Part shown: piece after piece, positions 7,625 to 15,556 of the stretch
How positions within the stretch are numbered: position 1 is the stretch's first letter
How the letters are laid out: the number at the start of each line of letters is the position of its first letter
Assembly (NCBI GenBank): GCA_038318385.1
Contig: JBBQCD010000057.1
Span: 1-25,869, forward strand
From: Schlegelella_A sp038318385
GTDB lineage: Bacteria > Pseudomonadota > Gammaproteobacteria > Burkholderiales > Burkholderiaceae_C
Length of the DNA stretch: 25,869 nt
Direction: 5' to 3'
Notes under the pieces: model-generated
Told to the model about the DNA's origin: nothing
The model's database searches: none
Seen by the model: the letters and a program-made list of their open reading frames with translations, nothing else
Program-made: the position numbers and the translations under genes

Positions 7625-8835
7625 GGCTGGCGCAGCGCCGTCGTGCCGACGGCGGGTGCCCCGTTGCGCAGCGCCGCGCCGCCGAGCAGGCGCCGATACT
7701 GGAGCAGCAGCCGCGGCAGCACCTGTTCCCAGTCGTGCGCTTCGGCGCGTCGTCGTGCGGCCGCGCGGCGCGGGCCGAGGTCGCTCTCGAACAGCGCGGC
7801 GATCCCTTCGGCCCAGATCGCGGGGTCGTTCGCCCTGACGCCGATGCCCACCGAGTCGTCGACCAGTTCGGCGAGTCCGCCGGCGAGCCGTGCCACCACC
7901 GGCGCGCCGCAGGCCATCGCCTCGAGCAGCGACAGGCCGAAGGTCTCCTGGTCGCCGGCGTGGACGAAGGCGTCGGCGCTGGCGAGTGCCTGCGCCAGTT
8001 CGGCGCTGCCCGCCATGAACGGCAGCACCCTCACGCGGGACCCCGACGGCGGTCGGGGGCCGGCGCCGATCGCCACCAGCGTGTACGGCGCGCCGAGGTG
8101 ATCGACCGCGGCGGCGAGCATGTCGAGATGTTTTTCGGGAGCGAAGCGTCCGGCGTACACCAGCACGCGACTGGTCGGTGCCAGGCCGAGGCGCTCGCGC
8201 CACGCCGTGCTCGCCCTCGCGGGATGGAAGACGGTGGTATCGACGCCGAGGGGCTGGCACACGGCTCCCGCAACGCCCCATTCGAGAAGATGACGCTGCA
8301 TGCTGGCGCTCGGCGCGAGCACGCAATCGAAGCGGGCATAGACCCGGCGCGCATAGGCGCGCGCCGCCCGGCCGGCGGCCGCGGCCAGGCGCCGGCCGGC
8401 GAAGAGACGAGCCATCAGCTCCACGTTCGAATGGCAATACGCCACGGCGGGTACTCCGCAGCGTTGCGCCGCGTCGACCGCGGCCCAGCCGAGCACGAAA
8501 GGATCACCGGCCTCGATCAGGTCGGGCTCGAGAGCGGCCAGCCGGTCGGCCAGGGTGTGCCGGCGCAGCGGCAGGCGGTAGCCGCCGCTGGCGGGAATCG
8601 GCACGGCCGGCAGCGGCACGACGGGGATCGAGTCGTCACGATCGAATCCGGTGGCGCCGCGTCCCCGGGCGGGTGGCGAGTCCGCGGCGACCGGCACCGC
8701 GATGGTGTGGGACCATCCCGGCTGGCGGCCGAGCCAGGCGTGCTTGGTCAACAGGTAGCGGCGGACACCGCCTCCCGTCGGGCTCCAGAACATCGTCGTG
8801 TCGACGATATGGATGGCGCTTGCGCGCACCGTCAT
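7621..8835 (-). CDS. GT4-family glycosyltransferase, coupled to the deacetylase
   Basis: This is a 404-residue GT-B glycosyltransferase. Near the N terminus, VDTTMFWSPTGGGVRRYLL is a typical acceptor-side loop of GT4 enzymes. In the C-terminal half are VLVYAGRFAPEKHLDMLAAA (donor binding) and HAGDQETFGLSLLEAMACG, with an E-x7-E arrangement. The start at ATG 8835 is favoured by GGAG seven or eight bases upstream; in-frame ATGs further upstream (8868 and earlier) lead into arginine-rich sequence that looks non-coding. The stop codon overlaps the deacetylase start by four bases. It is distinct in sequence from the plus-strand GT4 enzyme, so the locus encodes two different sugar transfers. Donor and acceptor sugars are unknown. 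Upstream, 52 nt separate it from the small disordered-protein gene, which may share its transcript. Confidence 0.9.
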   Translation of the reverse strand: MTVRASAIHIVDTTMFWSPTGGGVRRYLLTKHAWLGRQPGWSHTIAVPVAADSPPARGRGATGFDRDDSIPVVPLPAVPIPASGGYRLPLRRHTLADRLAALEPDLIEAGDPFVLGWAAVDAAQRCGVPAVAYCHSNVELMARLFAGRRLAAAAGRAARAYARRVYARFDCVLAPSASMQRHLLEWGVAGAVCQPLGVDTTVFHPARASTAWRERLGLAPTSRVLVYAGRFAPEKHLDMLAAAVDHLGAPYTLVAIGAGPRPPSGSRVRVLPFMAGSAELAQALASADAFVHAGDQETFGLSLLEAMACGAPVVARLAGGLAELVDDSVGIGVRANDPAIWAEGIAALFESDLGPRRAAARRRAEAHDWEQVLPRLLLQYRRLLGGAALRNGAPAVGTTALRQP

Positions 8836-8887
8836 CGCGGGTCTCCGGCCATCGGCAGTGAGCCCCATTCTCCGCGCGATGGCGGCG

Positions 8888-9262
8888 TCAGCGTGACTTT
8901 CCCGGCGGCTTGTCGCTGGGCACGCGGGGCGCATCGGAAGGCAAGCGAGGCGCGTCGTTGTTCTCAGCCGCCGCGTCGGTCGCAGCGTCCGGAGGCTCGG
9001 CCCGCAGGTTGCGGGCATAGGTCTCTTCCGTGGCCTCGCCCTTGCTGGTGTCGGCCAGCCCGCGTTCGACGTCGGACCGGGCCTGGTGCATCACCGGGTC
9101 GGGTTCGCGCTGCTGGCTTTCCGACGATTCATCGCGCTCGTGCGGCTGCTTGGGCGCGCGCCCGGCATCCTTCTCCGGCGTCGTCTGGCCGTCGCGATGC
9201 GCCGGCGTCGCCGGTGCGTCGGGCGATGCGCTGGAGGCGGGTGAGGCGAGGGTCTTTTTCAT
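8888..9262 (-). CDS. small, probably disordered hydrophilic protein
   Basis: This 124-residue protein is rich in Pro, Ala, Asp, Glu and Arg with almost no hydrophobic clusters, so most of it is probably intrinsically disordered. One more regular segment, roughly residues 58-88 (VMHQARSDVERGLADTSKGE and following), looks helical. I recall similar ERGL-x-DT segments in short uncharacterised proteobacterial proteins, but I cannot name a domain. There is no signal peptide or membrane segment. It begins 6 nt after the SDR oxidoreductase stop codon on the same strand, so the two are almost certainly co-transcribed. Since the SDR is of a general-stress type, this could be a small stress protein. That role is inferred from the neighbour only. 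Confidence 0.65.
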   Translation of the reverse strand: MKKTLASPASSASPDAPATPAHRDGQTTPEKDAGRAPKQPHERDESSESQQREPDPVMHQARSDVERGLADTSKGEATEETYARNLRAEPPDAATDAAAENNDAPRLPSDAPRVPSDKPPGKSR

Positions 9263-9268
9263 GGGGGC

Positions 9269-10255
9269 TCAGATGGCCCCGACGCTGCCGGTCACCGGCA
9301 GCACGATGCCGCTGATGTAACCCGAGCAGACCGGCGAGGCGAGGAAGACGTAGGCGGGCGACAGTTCTTCCGGCTGTGCCGGGCGCTTCATGTCGGTCTT
9401 AGAGCCGAACTGCGCGACCTTGTCGGCGGGCGAGTCGGCCGGGTTCAGTGGGGTCCATACCGGTCCGGGAGCGACCGCGTTGACGCGGATGCCCTTGGCC
9501 ATCAGGTTGGAGGCCAGCGACTTCGTGAAGGCGTGGATGGCGCCCTTGGTCGCCGAATAGTCGAGCAGGTGCGAACTGCCTTCCAGGCCGGTGACCGAGC
9601 CGGTGTTGATGATCGCCGCGCCATTCTTCAGGTGCGGCACCGCGGCCTTGGCCATCTGGAAATAGCCCATGACGTTGGTGTCCAGGGTCTCGCGGAAGCG
9701 TTCCTCGCTGAGGTCCTCGATGGCCTGCGCGTGTTCCTGGAACGCGGCGTTGTTGACGAGCACGTCGAGGCGCCCGAACTCGCGCAGCGTCCGCTGGACC
9801 GACTCGCGGCAGAAGGCCGGGTCCTTGACGTCGCCGGGCACCAACAGACAGCGCCGACCCTCGGCCTCGACGCAGCGCTTCGTCTCCTCGGCATCGTCGT
9901 GGGACTCGAGGTAGACGATGGCGACATCGGCACCTTCGCGCGCGAACAGCACGGCGACGGCGCGGCCGATGCCCGAGTCGCCACCGGTGATCAGCGCCGC
10001 CATGTCGCGCAACTTGTGGCTGCCCTCGTAGTTGGGGGCAAGGAACTGCGGCCGCAGTGCGAGGTCGGATTCGCGTCCGGGCTTCTCGAGATGCTGGGCC
10101 GGCATCTTCTCGGGATGCGCGCGAGCGCCGGCCTGGATTGCGCCTGAGTCCATTTCTCGAGATCCGGCGGCGGCGTCCTTGCGGTCCTGTGCGCGCTGCA
10201 GTTCGCGCTGCTTGTCGGCCGTGGTCGCCGCCGACGGCTGGGAGGTTCGGTTCAT
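9269..10255 (-). CDS. SDR-family oxidoreductase (YghA-like, long N-terminal extension)
   Basis: The 328-residue protein is a short-chain dehydrogenase/reductase with an N-terminal extension of about 85 residues. The NAD(P)-binding loop TGGDSGIG lies at 90-97, NNAA at 168-171, and the catalytic residues are S220, Y233 and K237 with normal spacing. The extension (Gln/Lys/Ala-rich, then EGSHKLRDMAALITGG) is typical of the YghA/YhdF/general-stress-protein-39 group, in which the KL-x-GK or KLRDM segment precedes the Rossmann fold. These enzymes reduce aldehydes or ketones and are often stress-induced. I chose ATG 10255; the reading frame stays open upstream but turns arginine-rich. It is followed after 6 nt by the small disordered-protein gene. 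The substrate is unknown. Confidence 0.92.
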   Translation of the reverse strand: MNRTSQPSAATTADKQRELQRAQDRKDAAAGSREMDSGAIQAGARAHPEKMPAQHLEKPGRESDLALRPQFLAPNYEGSHKLRDMAALITGGDSGIGRAVAVLFAREGADVAIVYLESHDDAEETKRCVEAEGRRCLLVPGDVKDPAFCRESVQRTLREFGRLDVLVNNAAFQEHAQAIEDLSEERFRETLDTNVMGYFQMAKAAVPHLKNGAAIINTGSVTGLEGSSHLLDYSATKGAIHAFTKSLASNLMAKGIRVNAVAPGPVWTPLNPADSPADKVAQFGSKTDMKRPAQPEELSPAYVFLASPVCSGYISGIVLPVTGSVGAI

Positions 10256-10452
10256 GGTTTCATCCGATCGGGTCACGGCCTGGTAAAGGGAGGTGCTCCT
10301 GTGTTCCGGGTGACTGCGGGGTGCTGATTTCAGACTGTGCCGACGGGCACGGCGCCTCGCTGTAGGAGATCGGCGCCCTTGCGGGTCGGCAAGGCGCGTT
10401 CCCGCGACGGACCTCTGCTCGGGGAGCGTGTCCGCGAGCCCCGTGATCGTCG

Positions 10453-10713
10453 TCAGTGGATCGCGGGGCCGCGCGCGGCGACCCAACGCGAGGCTCTAGG
10501 TTGGCGCATGACCGCCGGCGGCGGTGCGGCCGGATCCTTCACCGGGGCCTGCTCGCCCGGCGATGCCGGATCGTCCACGGGCGGCGGGACGACGTCGGGC
10601 CCGGGTGGCGGTGCGGGGGGGCCCGGCACCGGCTTGGGTTCCGGAGTCGTCGGCTCGGGCCGATGAGCCTCTCGGCTCGCCGACGTTGATGAGTGATGCA
10701 GGCTTCGGTTCAT
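10453..10713 (-). CDS. possible short proline-rich protein
   Basis: An open frame of 86 codons starts at ATG 10713 and encodes a short polar N terminus, then a strongly Pro-rich stretch (PVPGPPAPPPGPDVVPPPVD) and a basic tail. Short Pro-rich proteins of this sort do occur in related bacteria, but Pro-rich frames also arise by chance in GC-rich DNA. No convincing Shine-Dalgarno sequence precedes it. It lies between the abmG stop codon and the SDR gene, on the same strand as both, and the surrounding sequence has no better frame. No function is proposed. It may be non-coding. Confidence 0.35.
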   Translation of the reverse strand: MNRSLHHSSTSASREAHRPEPTTPEPKPVPGPPAPPPGPDVVPPPVDDPASPGEQAPVKDPAAPPPAVMRQPRASRWVAARGPAIH

Positions 10714-10785
10714 GCCGCAGTTTGGGGGCAAGCCCCATGCCCGCGTCGACCGCGAGGTCGTCCCCGGGGAATTCCGCCCCCCGCG

Positions 10786-12417
10786 TCAGCCGTCGCGCAG
10801 GCGAAAGCGCTGCAGCTTGCCGGTCTCGGTGCGCGGCAACGCCGCACGAAACTCGATGGCGCGCGGGTACTTGTACGGTGCGATCGCCGCCTTGACGAAA
10901 TCCTGCAACTCGCGCACCAGCGCGTCGTCGCCGCCGTGCGTCGAGCGCAGGACGACGAAGGCCTTGACGATCTGCCCGCGCCCGGCGTCGTCGGCGCCGA
11001 TGACCGCGCATTCGGCGACACCCGGATGGCGCAGCAGCGCCTCCTCGACCTCGGGGGCGGCGATGTTGTAGCCAGCCGAGACGATCATGTCGTCGGTGCG
11101 GGACTGGTAGACGAAGTAGCCGTCGGCATCCATCAGGTAGGCGTCGCCGGTGTAGTTCCAGCCGTCGCGCACGTACTCGGCCTGACGCGGGTCGTCGAGG
11201 TAGCGGCAGCCGGTCGGCCCCTTCACGGCGAGCCGGCCGATCGCTCCCACCGCGGCGGGCCGACCCGCCTCGTCCATCACGCAGGCGCGGTAGCCCGGCA
11301 CGGCGATGCCGGTGGCGCCCGGCCGGGCATGGGTTTCGTCCGCAGAGATGAAGATGTGCAGCATCTCGGTGGCACCGATGCCGTCGATGATCTCGATGCC
11401 GGTGGCTTCGCGCCAGAGTGCGCGCGTCGCCGCCGGTAGCGCCTCCCCCGCGGCCACGCACTTGCGCAGGCTGCCGCCGTGGGTCACGCCGATGGAATCG
11501 GCACGCGCCGCGTCGGCCATCGCGCGATACGACGTCGGTGCGGTGAACATCACCGTCGCGCCGAATTCGCGCGTCGCCTTCACCAGGTCGGCAGGCGACG
11601 CCTTCTCGAGCAGCACGGTCGAGGCGCCGACGCTCATCGGAAACAGCGTCAGGCCGCCGAGTCCGAACGTGAAGGCGAGCGGCGGGCTGCCGATGAAGAC
11701 ATCGTCCGCACCGGCGCGCAGCACGTGCGGCGGGAAGCACACGCACGACGCCATCACGTCGCGATGGAAATGCATCGTCGCCTTCGGCTGGCCGGTCGTG
11801 CCGGAAGTGAACGCCAGCAGGCAGGTGTCGTCGGCGGCGGTGTCGACATTGGCGAAGGTGGCGGGGTGCTTCGCCATTCGCGCTTCCAGGCCGTCGGCAG
11901 CGGCCGCGTCGCCGAAGCGCACGACCTGGGCGAGCGTGGGCGCCTGCCGGCACGCCGCGTCGAGTTCCGTGGCGAGCGCTCCGTCGCACAGCGCGTGCGT
12001 GACGTCGCCCTTGACGATGATCTGCGCCAGTTCCTTGGCGCGCAGCAGCGGCATGGTGCCGACGGCGATGCCACCGGCCTTCATCACCGCGAACCAGCAC
12101 GCCACCAGCATCGGCTTGTTGGCAGCGCGCAGCAGCACGCGGTTGCCCGGCACCAGGCCCATGTCGGCGACCAGCACGTGGGCAATGCGGTTGGCCTGGC
12201 GCTGCAGCTCGGCGTAGGTCCAGTCGGGCCCGCCCGGGGCGCGCACGCAGCGGCGCTCGCCGCGGCCGGCGGCGACCTGGCGGTCGAGCAGCTCGGTGGC
12301 GCAGTTCAGGCGTTCCGGAAACTTCAGTGCCGGCAGTTCGAACAGGAACTCGGGCTGCTGCTCCGGCGGCGGCAGGCGGTCGCGGGCGAAGGTGTCGAGG
12401 TGGGCGGTGGCGGACAT
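10786..12417 (-). CDS. abmG: 2-aminobenzoate (anthranilate)-CoA ligase
   Basis: This is a 543-residue ANL-superfamily ligase that forms an acyl-adenylate and then the CoA thioester, here most likely 2-aminobenzoyl-CoA. Visible core motifs are LLAFTSGTTGQPKATMH near residue 200 (the phosphate-binding A3 loop), DGIGATEM (A5), YTGDAYLMDADGYFVYQSR (A7), and PRTETGKLQRFRLRDG with the adenylation lysine K534 (A10). The N terminus and the order of motifs resemble benzoate-CoA-type ligases. The anthranilate call rests mainly on cluster content, above all the AbmA monooxygenase/reductase. It is the last recognised gene of the run, 37 nt after the RidA-like gene. The start has GGAG about ten bases upstream. 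Benzoate or salicylate activation is an alternative. Confidence 0.85.
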   Translation of the reverse strand: MSATAHLDTFARDRLPPPEQQPEFLFELPALKFPERLNCATELLDRQVAAGRGERRCVRAPGGPDWTYAELQRQANRIAHVLVADMGLVPGNRVLLRAANKPMLVACWFAVMKAGGIAVGTMPLLRAKELAQIIVKGDVTHALCDGALATELDAACRQAPTLAQVVRFGDAAAADGLEARMAKHPATFANVDTAADDTCLLAFTSGTTGQPKATMHFHRDVMASCVCFPPHVLRAGADDVFIGSPPLAFTFGLGGLTLFPMSVGASTVLLEKASPADLVKATREFGATVMFTAPTSYRAMADAARADSIGVTHGGSLRKCVAAGEALPAATRALWREATGIEIIDGIGATEMLHIFISADETHARPGATGIAVPGYRACVMDEAGRPAAVGAIGRLAVKGPTGCRYLDDPRQAEYVRDGWNYTGDAYLMDADGYFVYQSRTDDMIVSAGYNIAAPEVEEALLRHPGVAECAVIGADDAGRGQIVKAFVVLRSTHGGDDALVRELQDFVKAAIAPYKYPRAIEFRAALPRTETGKLQRFRLRDG

Positions 12418-12454
12418 GGCTGGCGGGCTCCGGAACGCGACGGGGTTTGCGGGT

Positions 12455-12847
12455 TCAGTCGGGGATCACGGCCGTGGCTTCGATCTCGACGCGGGCGCGG
12501 TCCTCGATCAGCGCGGTGACCTCGACGGCCGTCATCGCCGCGTTGTAGCTGCCGATGAGCTCACGGAAGGCTTGACCGACCTCGCGCCCGGCCGCGAGGT
12601 ACTCGCGCTTGTCGACGACGTACCACGTCATCCGCACGATGTGCTCGGGCTTGCCGCCGGCCTCGCGCAGCACGGCGACGATGTTGCTGAGCGCCTGGCG
12701 CGCCTGCGAGGCGAAATCGTCACCGGCGAATTCGCCCTTCTCGTCCCAGCCGATCATGCCGGCGACGTAGACCTGGCGGCCGCGCGCGGCGACGCCGTTC
12801 GAGTAGCCCTTCGGCCGGGGCCATCCTTCGGGGAGCAGCACTTGCAT
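12455..12847 (-). CDS. RidA-family (YjgF/YER057c) protein lacking the canonical arginine
   Basis: The 130-residue protein has the RidA fold signature: VYVAGMIGWDEKGEFAGDDF, then ASQARQALSNIVAVLREAGG and RMTWYVVDKREY. Archetypal RidA hydrolyses reactive enamines and imines as a trimer, using an arginine equivalent to E. coli RidA R105 near the C terminus. Here the matching region reads VEVTALIEDRARVEIEATAV, and by eye the arginine position is occupied by a small or hydrophobic residue, as in the Rid subfamilies that lack it. In this cluster the dearomatised product of 2-aminobenzoyl-CoA carries an amino-enone, so an enamine-handling role is attractive but unproven. GAGG lies six bases or so upstream of the start. 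It sits 23 nt after the thioesterase and 37 nt before abmG. Confidence 0.9.
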   Translation of the reverse strand: MQVLLPEGWPRPKGYSNGVAARGRQVYVAGMIGWDEKGEFAGDDFASQARQALSNIVAVLREAGGKPEHIVRMTWYVVDKREYLAAGREVGQAFRELIGSYNAAMTAVEVTALIEDRARVEIEATAVIPD

Positions 12848-12870
12848 GGGTTTCCTCGGTGGTGCCGGCG

Positions 12871-13326
12871 TCAGCCGACGGCAGGTTGGCTGCGCACGAT
12901 CGCGGCGCGCAGGTCGGCCGGGATCTCGATCGCGCGATGGGTCTCGAGCGAGGTCGTGACGAGCACCTGGCGCATCGCCATCCGCGGTTCGTCGCCGGCG
13001 CCGATGCAGCGCAGTGCCAGGGTCAGAGAGCGGCTGCCAAGGCGCTCGACGGCCAGCCCGAGCTCGACGGTATCGCCCATCTTGCTGACAGCGGTGAAGT
13101 CGGCCTCCAGCCGCACGGTCGGCAGGCCGATGCGGCGCTCGATCACGAGCGCGCGGTAACCGATGGCGAGGCCCTCGTTCACCCAGTCCTCGACAAGGCC
13201 GTTGAACATCACGAAATACTGCGGGAAGAAGACGATGCCGGCCGGGTCGCAGTCGGAAAAGCGGATCAGGCGTTCGCGCCGGAACGTCGGCTCGGCCTGC
13301 ACGCGGGCAGCGCCATCCCGGCTCAT
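12871..13326 (-). CDS. hotdog-fold acyl-CoA thioesterase (4HBT type)
   Basis: This 151-residue single hotdog-domain protein carries RFSDCDPAGIVFFPQYF near the N terminus. The motif matches that of the 4-hydroxybenzoyl-CoA thioesterase group; D27 corresponds to its catalytic aspartate (Asp17 of the Pseudomonas CBS3 enzyme). It should hydrolyse an aromatic or alicyclic CoA ester in the cytosol. In anthranilate and related CoA-dependent pathways such enzymes are thought to rescue CoA from dead-end thioesters. Its ATG overlaps the stop codon of the acyl-CoA dehydrogenase by four bases (ATGA), so translation is coupled. The exact thioester is not determined. A role on the main pathway, for example releasing a free acid product, is also possible. 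Confidence 0.9.
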   Translation of the reverse strand: MSRDGAARVQAEPTFRRERLIRFSDCDPAGIVFFPQYFVMFNGLVEDWVNEGLAIGYRALVIERRIGLPTVRLEADFTAVSKMGDTVELGLAVERLGSRSLTLALRCIGAGDEPRMAMRQVLVTTSLETHRAIEIPADLRAAIVRSQPAVG

Positions 13327-14513
13327 GCGCGCACGTCCTTCAGCAGTTCGCGCGCGATGATCAGCTGCTGCACTTCGGTCGCGCCCTCGTAGATTCGCAG
13401 CGCGCGGATCTCGCGGTAGAGGCGTTCGACCGGCTGGCCGCTGACGACGCCCAGGCCGCCCCAGATCTGCACCGCGGCGTCGATCACCCTCTGCGCGCCT
13501 TCGGTGGCCGAGAGTTTGGCCATGGCCGCCTCGCGCGTCACGTTCCTGCCCTGGTCGCGCTGCCAGGCGGCGCGGAACGTCAGCAGCGCGGCGGCGTCGA
13601 TGGTCGTCGCCATTTCCGCGAGCTTGGCCTGTGTCAGCTGGAAGTCGGCGAGGGTCTTGTCGAACATCTTGCGCGTCGTCGCGCGTTGCAGCGCCTCGGC
13701 GAAGGCGCGCCGCGCGAAACCGAGTGCCGCCGCCGCGACCGACGTCCGGAAGACGTCGAGCGTGCGCATCGCCACCTTGAAGCCGGCGCCGGCGTCGCCG
13801 ATGCGGTTGGCCAGTGGCACGCGGCAGTTGGCAAAGCGCAGCCGGGCGAGCGGGTGCGGCGCGATGACGTCGATGCGCTCGGCGATCTCGAACCCCGGCG
13901 TGCCGGCGTCGACGATGAACGCCGAGATGCCCTTGGCGCCGCGCGGCGGCGCCTCGCCGGGCGCTCCGGCGGCGGCGTCGCGCGCGAAGACGACATAGAA
14001 GTCGGCGATGCCGCCGTTCGAGATCCAGGTCTTCTCACCGTCGAGCACGGCATGGTCGCCGTCGGTGCGAGCCGCGCAGGCCATCGCCGCGACGTCGGAA
14101 CCGGCTTCGGGTTCGGACAGCGCGAACGCGGCGATCGCCTCGCCGCGCGCCACCCGCGGCAGGTAGCGTTCCTTCTGCGCGGCGCTGCCGTCGAGGCTGA
14201 TCGCGCCCGAGCCCAGGCCCTGCATCGCGAAGGCGAAGTCGGCGAGTCCCGAATGCCGCGCCAGGGTCTCGCGCGCCAGGCAGATCGAGCGCGTGTCGAT
14301 GGTCTCGGCGGCGCCGCCGAAGGCCGTGCCGCCGACCGCGTGGCGCAGCCAGCCCGCCGCGCCGAGCGCCTTCACCAGCGCGCGGCATTCGGCGTCGACG
14401 TCGGGTCCGTGGTCGTGGCCGATGTGGGCCGTGGCCCAGACGTCGAGGTCGGCCGCGAAGGCGCGGTGCCGGTCTTCGAAGAACGGCCAGTCGAGGTGCG
14501 AGGTCTCAGCCAT
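13323..14513 (-). CDS. acyl-CoA dehydrogenase of the aminobenzoate cluster
   Basis: The 396-residue flavoprotein has the full acyl-CoA dehydrogenase layout. A helical N-terminal domain is followed by FALSEPEAGSDVAAMA (FAD and substrate binding) and GEKTWISNGGIADFYVVFAR in the middle beta domain. The C-terminal helical domain carries QIWGGLGVVSGQPVERLYRE and RIYEGATEVQQLIIAREL. The glutamate of YEG, near residue 376, lies where medium-chain enzymes keep the catalytic base. It should oxidise a cyclic acyl-CoA intermediate formed after dearomatisation, passing electrons to ETF. ATG 14513 is chosen because the frame upstream is arginine-rich and a GAAGAGA sequence precedes it. It lies 71 nt after the crotonase gene and overlaps the thioesterase gene by four bases. 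Confidence 0.92.
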   Translation of the reverse strand: MAETSHLDWPFFEDRHRAFAADLDVWATAHIGHDHGPDVDAECRALVKALGAAGWLRHAVGGTAFGGAAETIDTRSICLARETLARHSGLADFAFAMQGLGSGAISLDGSAAQKERYLPRVARGEAIAAFALSEPEAGSDVAAMACAARTDGDHAVLDGEKTWISNGGIADFYVVFARDAAAGAPGEAPPRGAKGISAFIVDAGTPGFEIAERIDVIAPHPLARLRFANCRVPLANRIGDAGAGFKVAMRTLDVFRTSVAAAALGFARRAFAEALQRATTRKMFDKTLADFQLTQAKLAEMATTIDAAALLTFRAAWQRDQGRNVTREAAMAKLSATEGAQRVIDAAVQIWGGLGVVSGQPVERLYREIRALRIYEGATEVQQLIIARELLKDVRA

Positions 14514-14584
14514 GGGATCGTCTCTTCGGTGCTGCGTGGTGGGCCGTGCTGTCGTTCGTCGACTGCGCTTTCGGGGAACCGCGC

Positions 14585-15451
14585 TCAGTTGCCTTCGAAG
14601 CGCGGCTTCTGCTTGGCGACGAAGGCGTTGTAGGCGCGCGAGAAATCCTCCGTCAGCATGCAGATCGCCTGGGCCTGGGCCTCGGCCTCGATCGCCTGCT
14701 CGATCGTCATCGCCCACTCCTGATGCAGCATCGTCTTGGTGATGCCGTTGGCGAACGTCGGGCCGTGGGCGAGGTCGTGCGCCATCGCAGCGGCGTCGGC
14801 CTCGAGCGCGTCGGGCGTCGTCAGGCGGTTGAGGAAGCCCCAGCGCTCGGCTTCCTCGCCGTTCATCGCGCGGCCGGTGTAGAGCAGCTCGCTGGCGCGG
14901 CCGTGGCCGATCAGCCGCGGCAGGATCGCGCACGCGCCCATGTCGCAGCCGGCGAGGCCGACCCGGTTGAAGAGGAACGCGGTCTTGCTGCGTGCGGTGC
15001 CGACGCGCAGGTCCGAGGCCATGGCGACGATCGCGCCGGCGCCCGCGCAGACGCCGTCGATCGCGGCGACGATCGGCTGCGGGCAGGCGCGCATCGCCTT
15101 CACCAGGTCGCCGGTCATGCGCGTGAACATCAGCAGCTCCGAAGCCTTCAGGCGCACCAGCGGGCCGATGATCTCGTGGACGTCGCCGCCCGAGCAGAAG
15201 TTGTCGCCGGCACCGCTGATCACCACCGCCTTGACATCGTCGGCGTATTTCAGATTGCCGAAGAGGTCGCGCAGTTCAGCGTACGAGTCGAACGTCAGCG
15301 GGTTCTTGCGCTCCGGCCGGTTCAACGTGACGTGGCCGACCTTGTCCTGGACCTTCCACGCGAAGTGCCGTGCTTGGTAGCCCGTCGCGGGCCGGGTGTT
15401 GCCGGCGGCGAGGGCCGGATCGACGCGCGCGGTGGTGTCGTGTTCGTTCAT
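14585..15451 (-). CDS. crotonase-family enoyl-CoA hydratase/isomerase
   Basis: This 288-residue crotonase-superfamily protein shows VTLNRPERKNPLTFDSYAEL, the oxyanion-hole segment NFCSGGDVHEI (residues 84-94) and GVCAGAGAIVAMASDLRVGT (133-152). The two glutamates that add water in classical enoyl-CoA hydratase appear to be replaced: isoleucine at the GGGCE-like site and arginine at the PE site. An aspartate at about 170 (GLAGCDMGACAILPRLIG) is close to where isomerase-type crotonases keep their acid/base. It may therefore isomerise or hydrolyse a cyclic CoA ester rather than hydrate a linear enoyl-CoA. ATG 15451 is preferred over 15472 and 15523 because GGAG lies eight bases upstream. It is 105 nt downstream of the MarR gene. 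Confidence 0.9.
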   Translation of the reverse strand: MNEHDTTARVDPALAAGNTRPATGYQARHFAWKVQDKVGHVTLNRPERKNPLTFDSYAELRDLFGNLKYADDVKAVVISGAGDNFCSGGDVHEIIGPLVRLKASELLMFTRMTGDLVKAMRACPQPIVAAIDGVCAGAGAIVAMASDLRVGTARSKTAFLFNRVGLAGCDMGACAILPRLIGHGRASELLYTGRAMNGEEAERWGFLNRLTTPDALEADAAAMAHDLAHGPTFANGITKTMLHQEWAMTIEQAIEAEAQAQAICMLTEDFSRAYNAFVAKQKPRFEGN

Positions 15452-15556
15452 TTCATTGACTCCGTTGTGCATTTCGCGTTGGACCGCCGAGCGCGCAGCG
15501 GCGCAGCCGGTCGGCATGCCCATGCCTTTGCGCGCTCATCACAGCGCCTAGAGTGC

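Noticed and set aside
10337..10350. Hairpin GTGCC-GACG-GGCAC between the SDR gene and the Pro-rich frame, considered as a terminator
   Set aside because: Only a five-base-pair stem and no T run on either strand.
10725..10736. Hairpin GGGGC-AA-GCCCC downstream of abmG, considered as the operon terminator
   Set aside because: The loop is only two bases and no T run follows on the minus strand, so it does not fit an intrinsic terminator.
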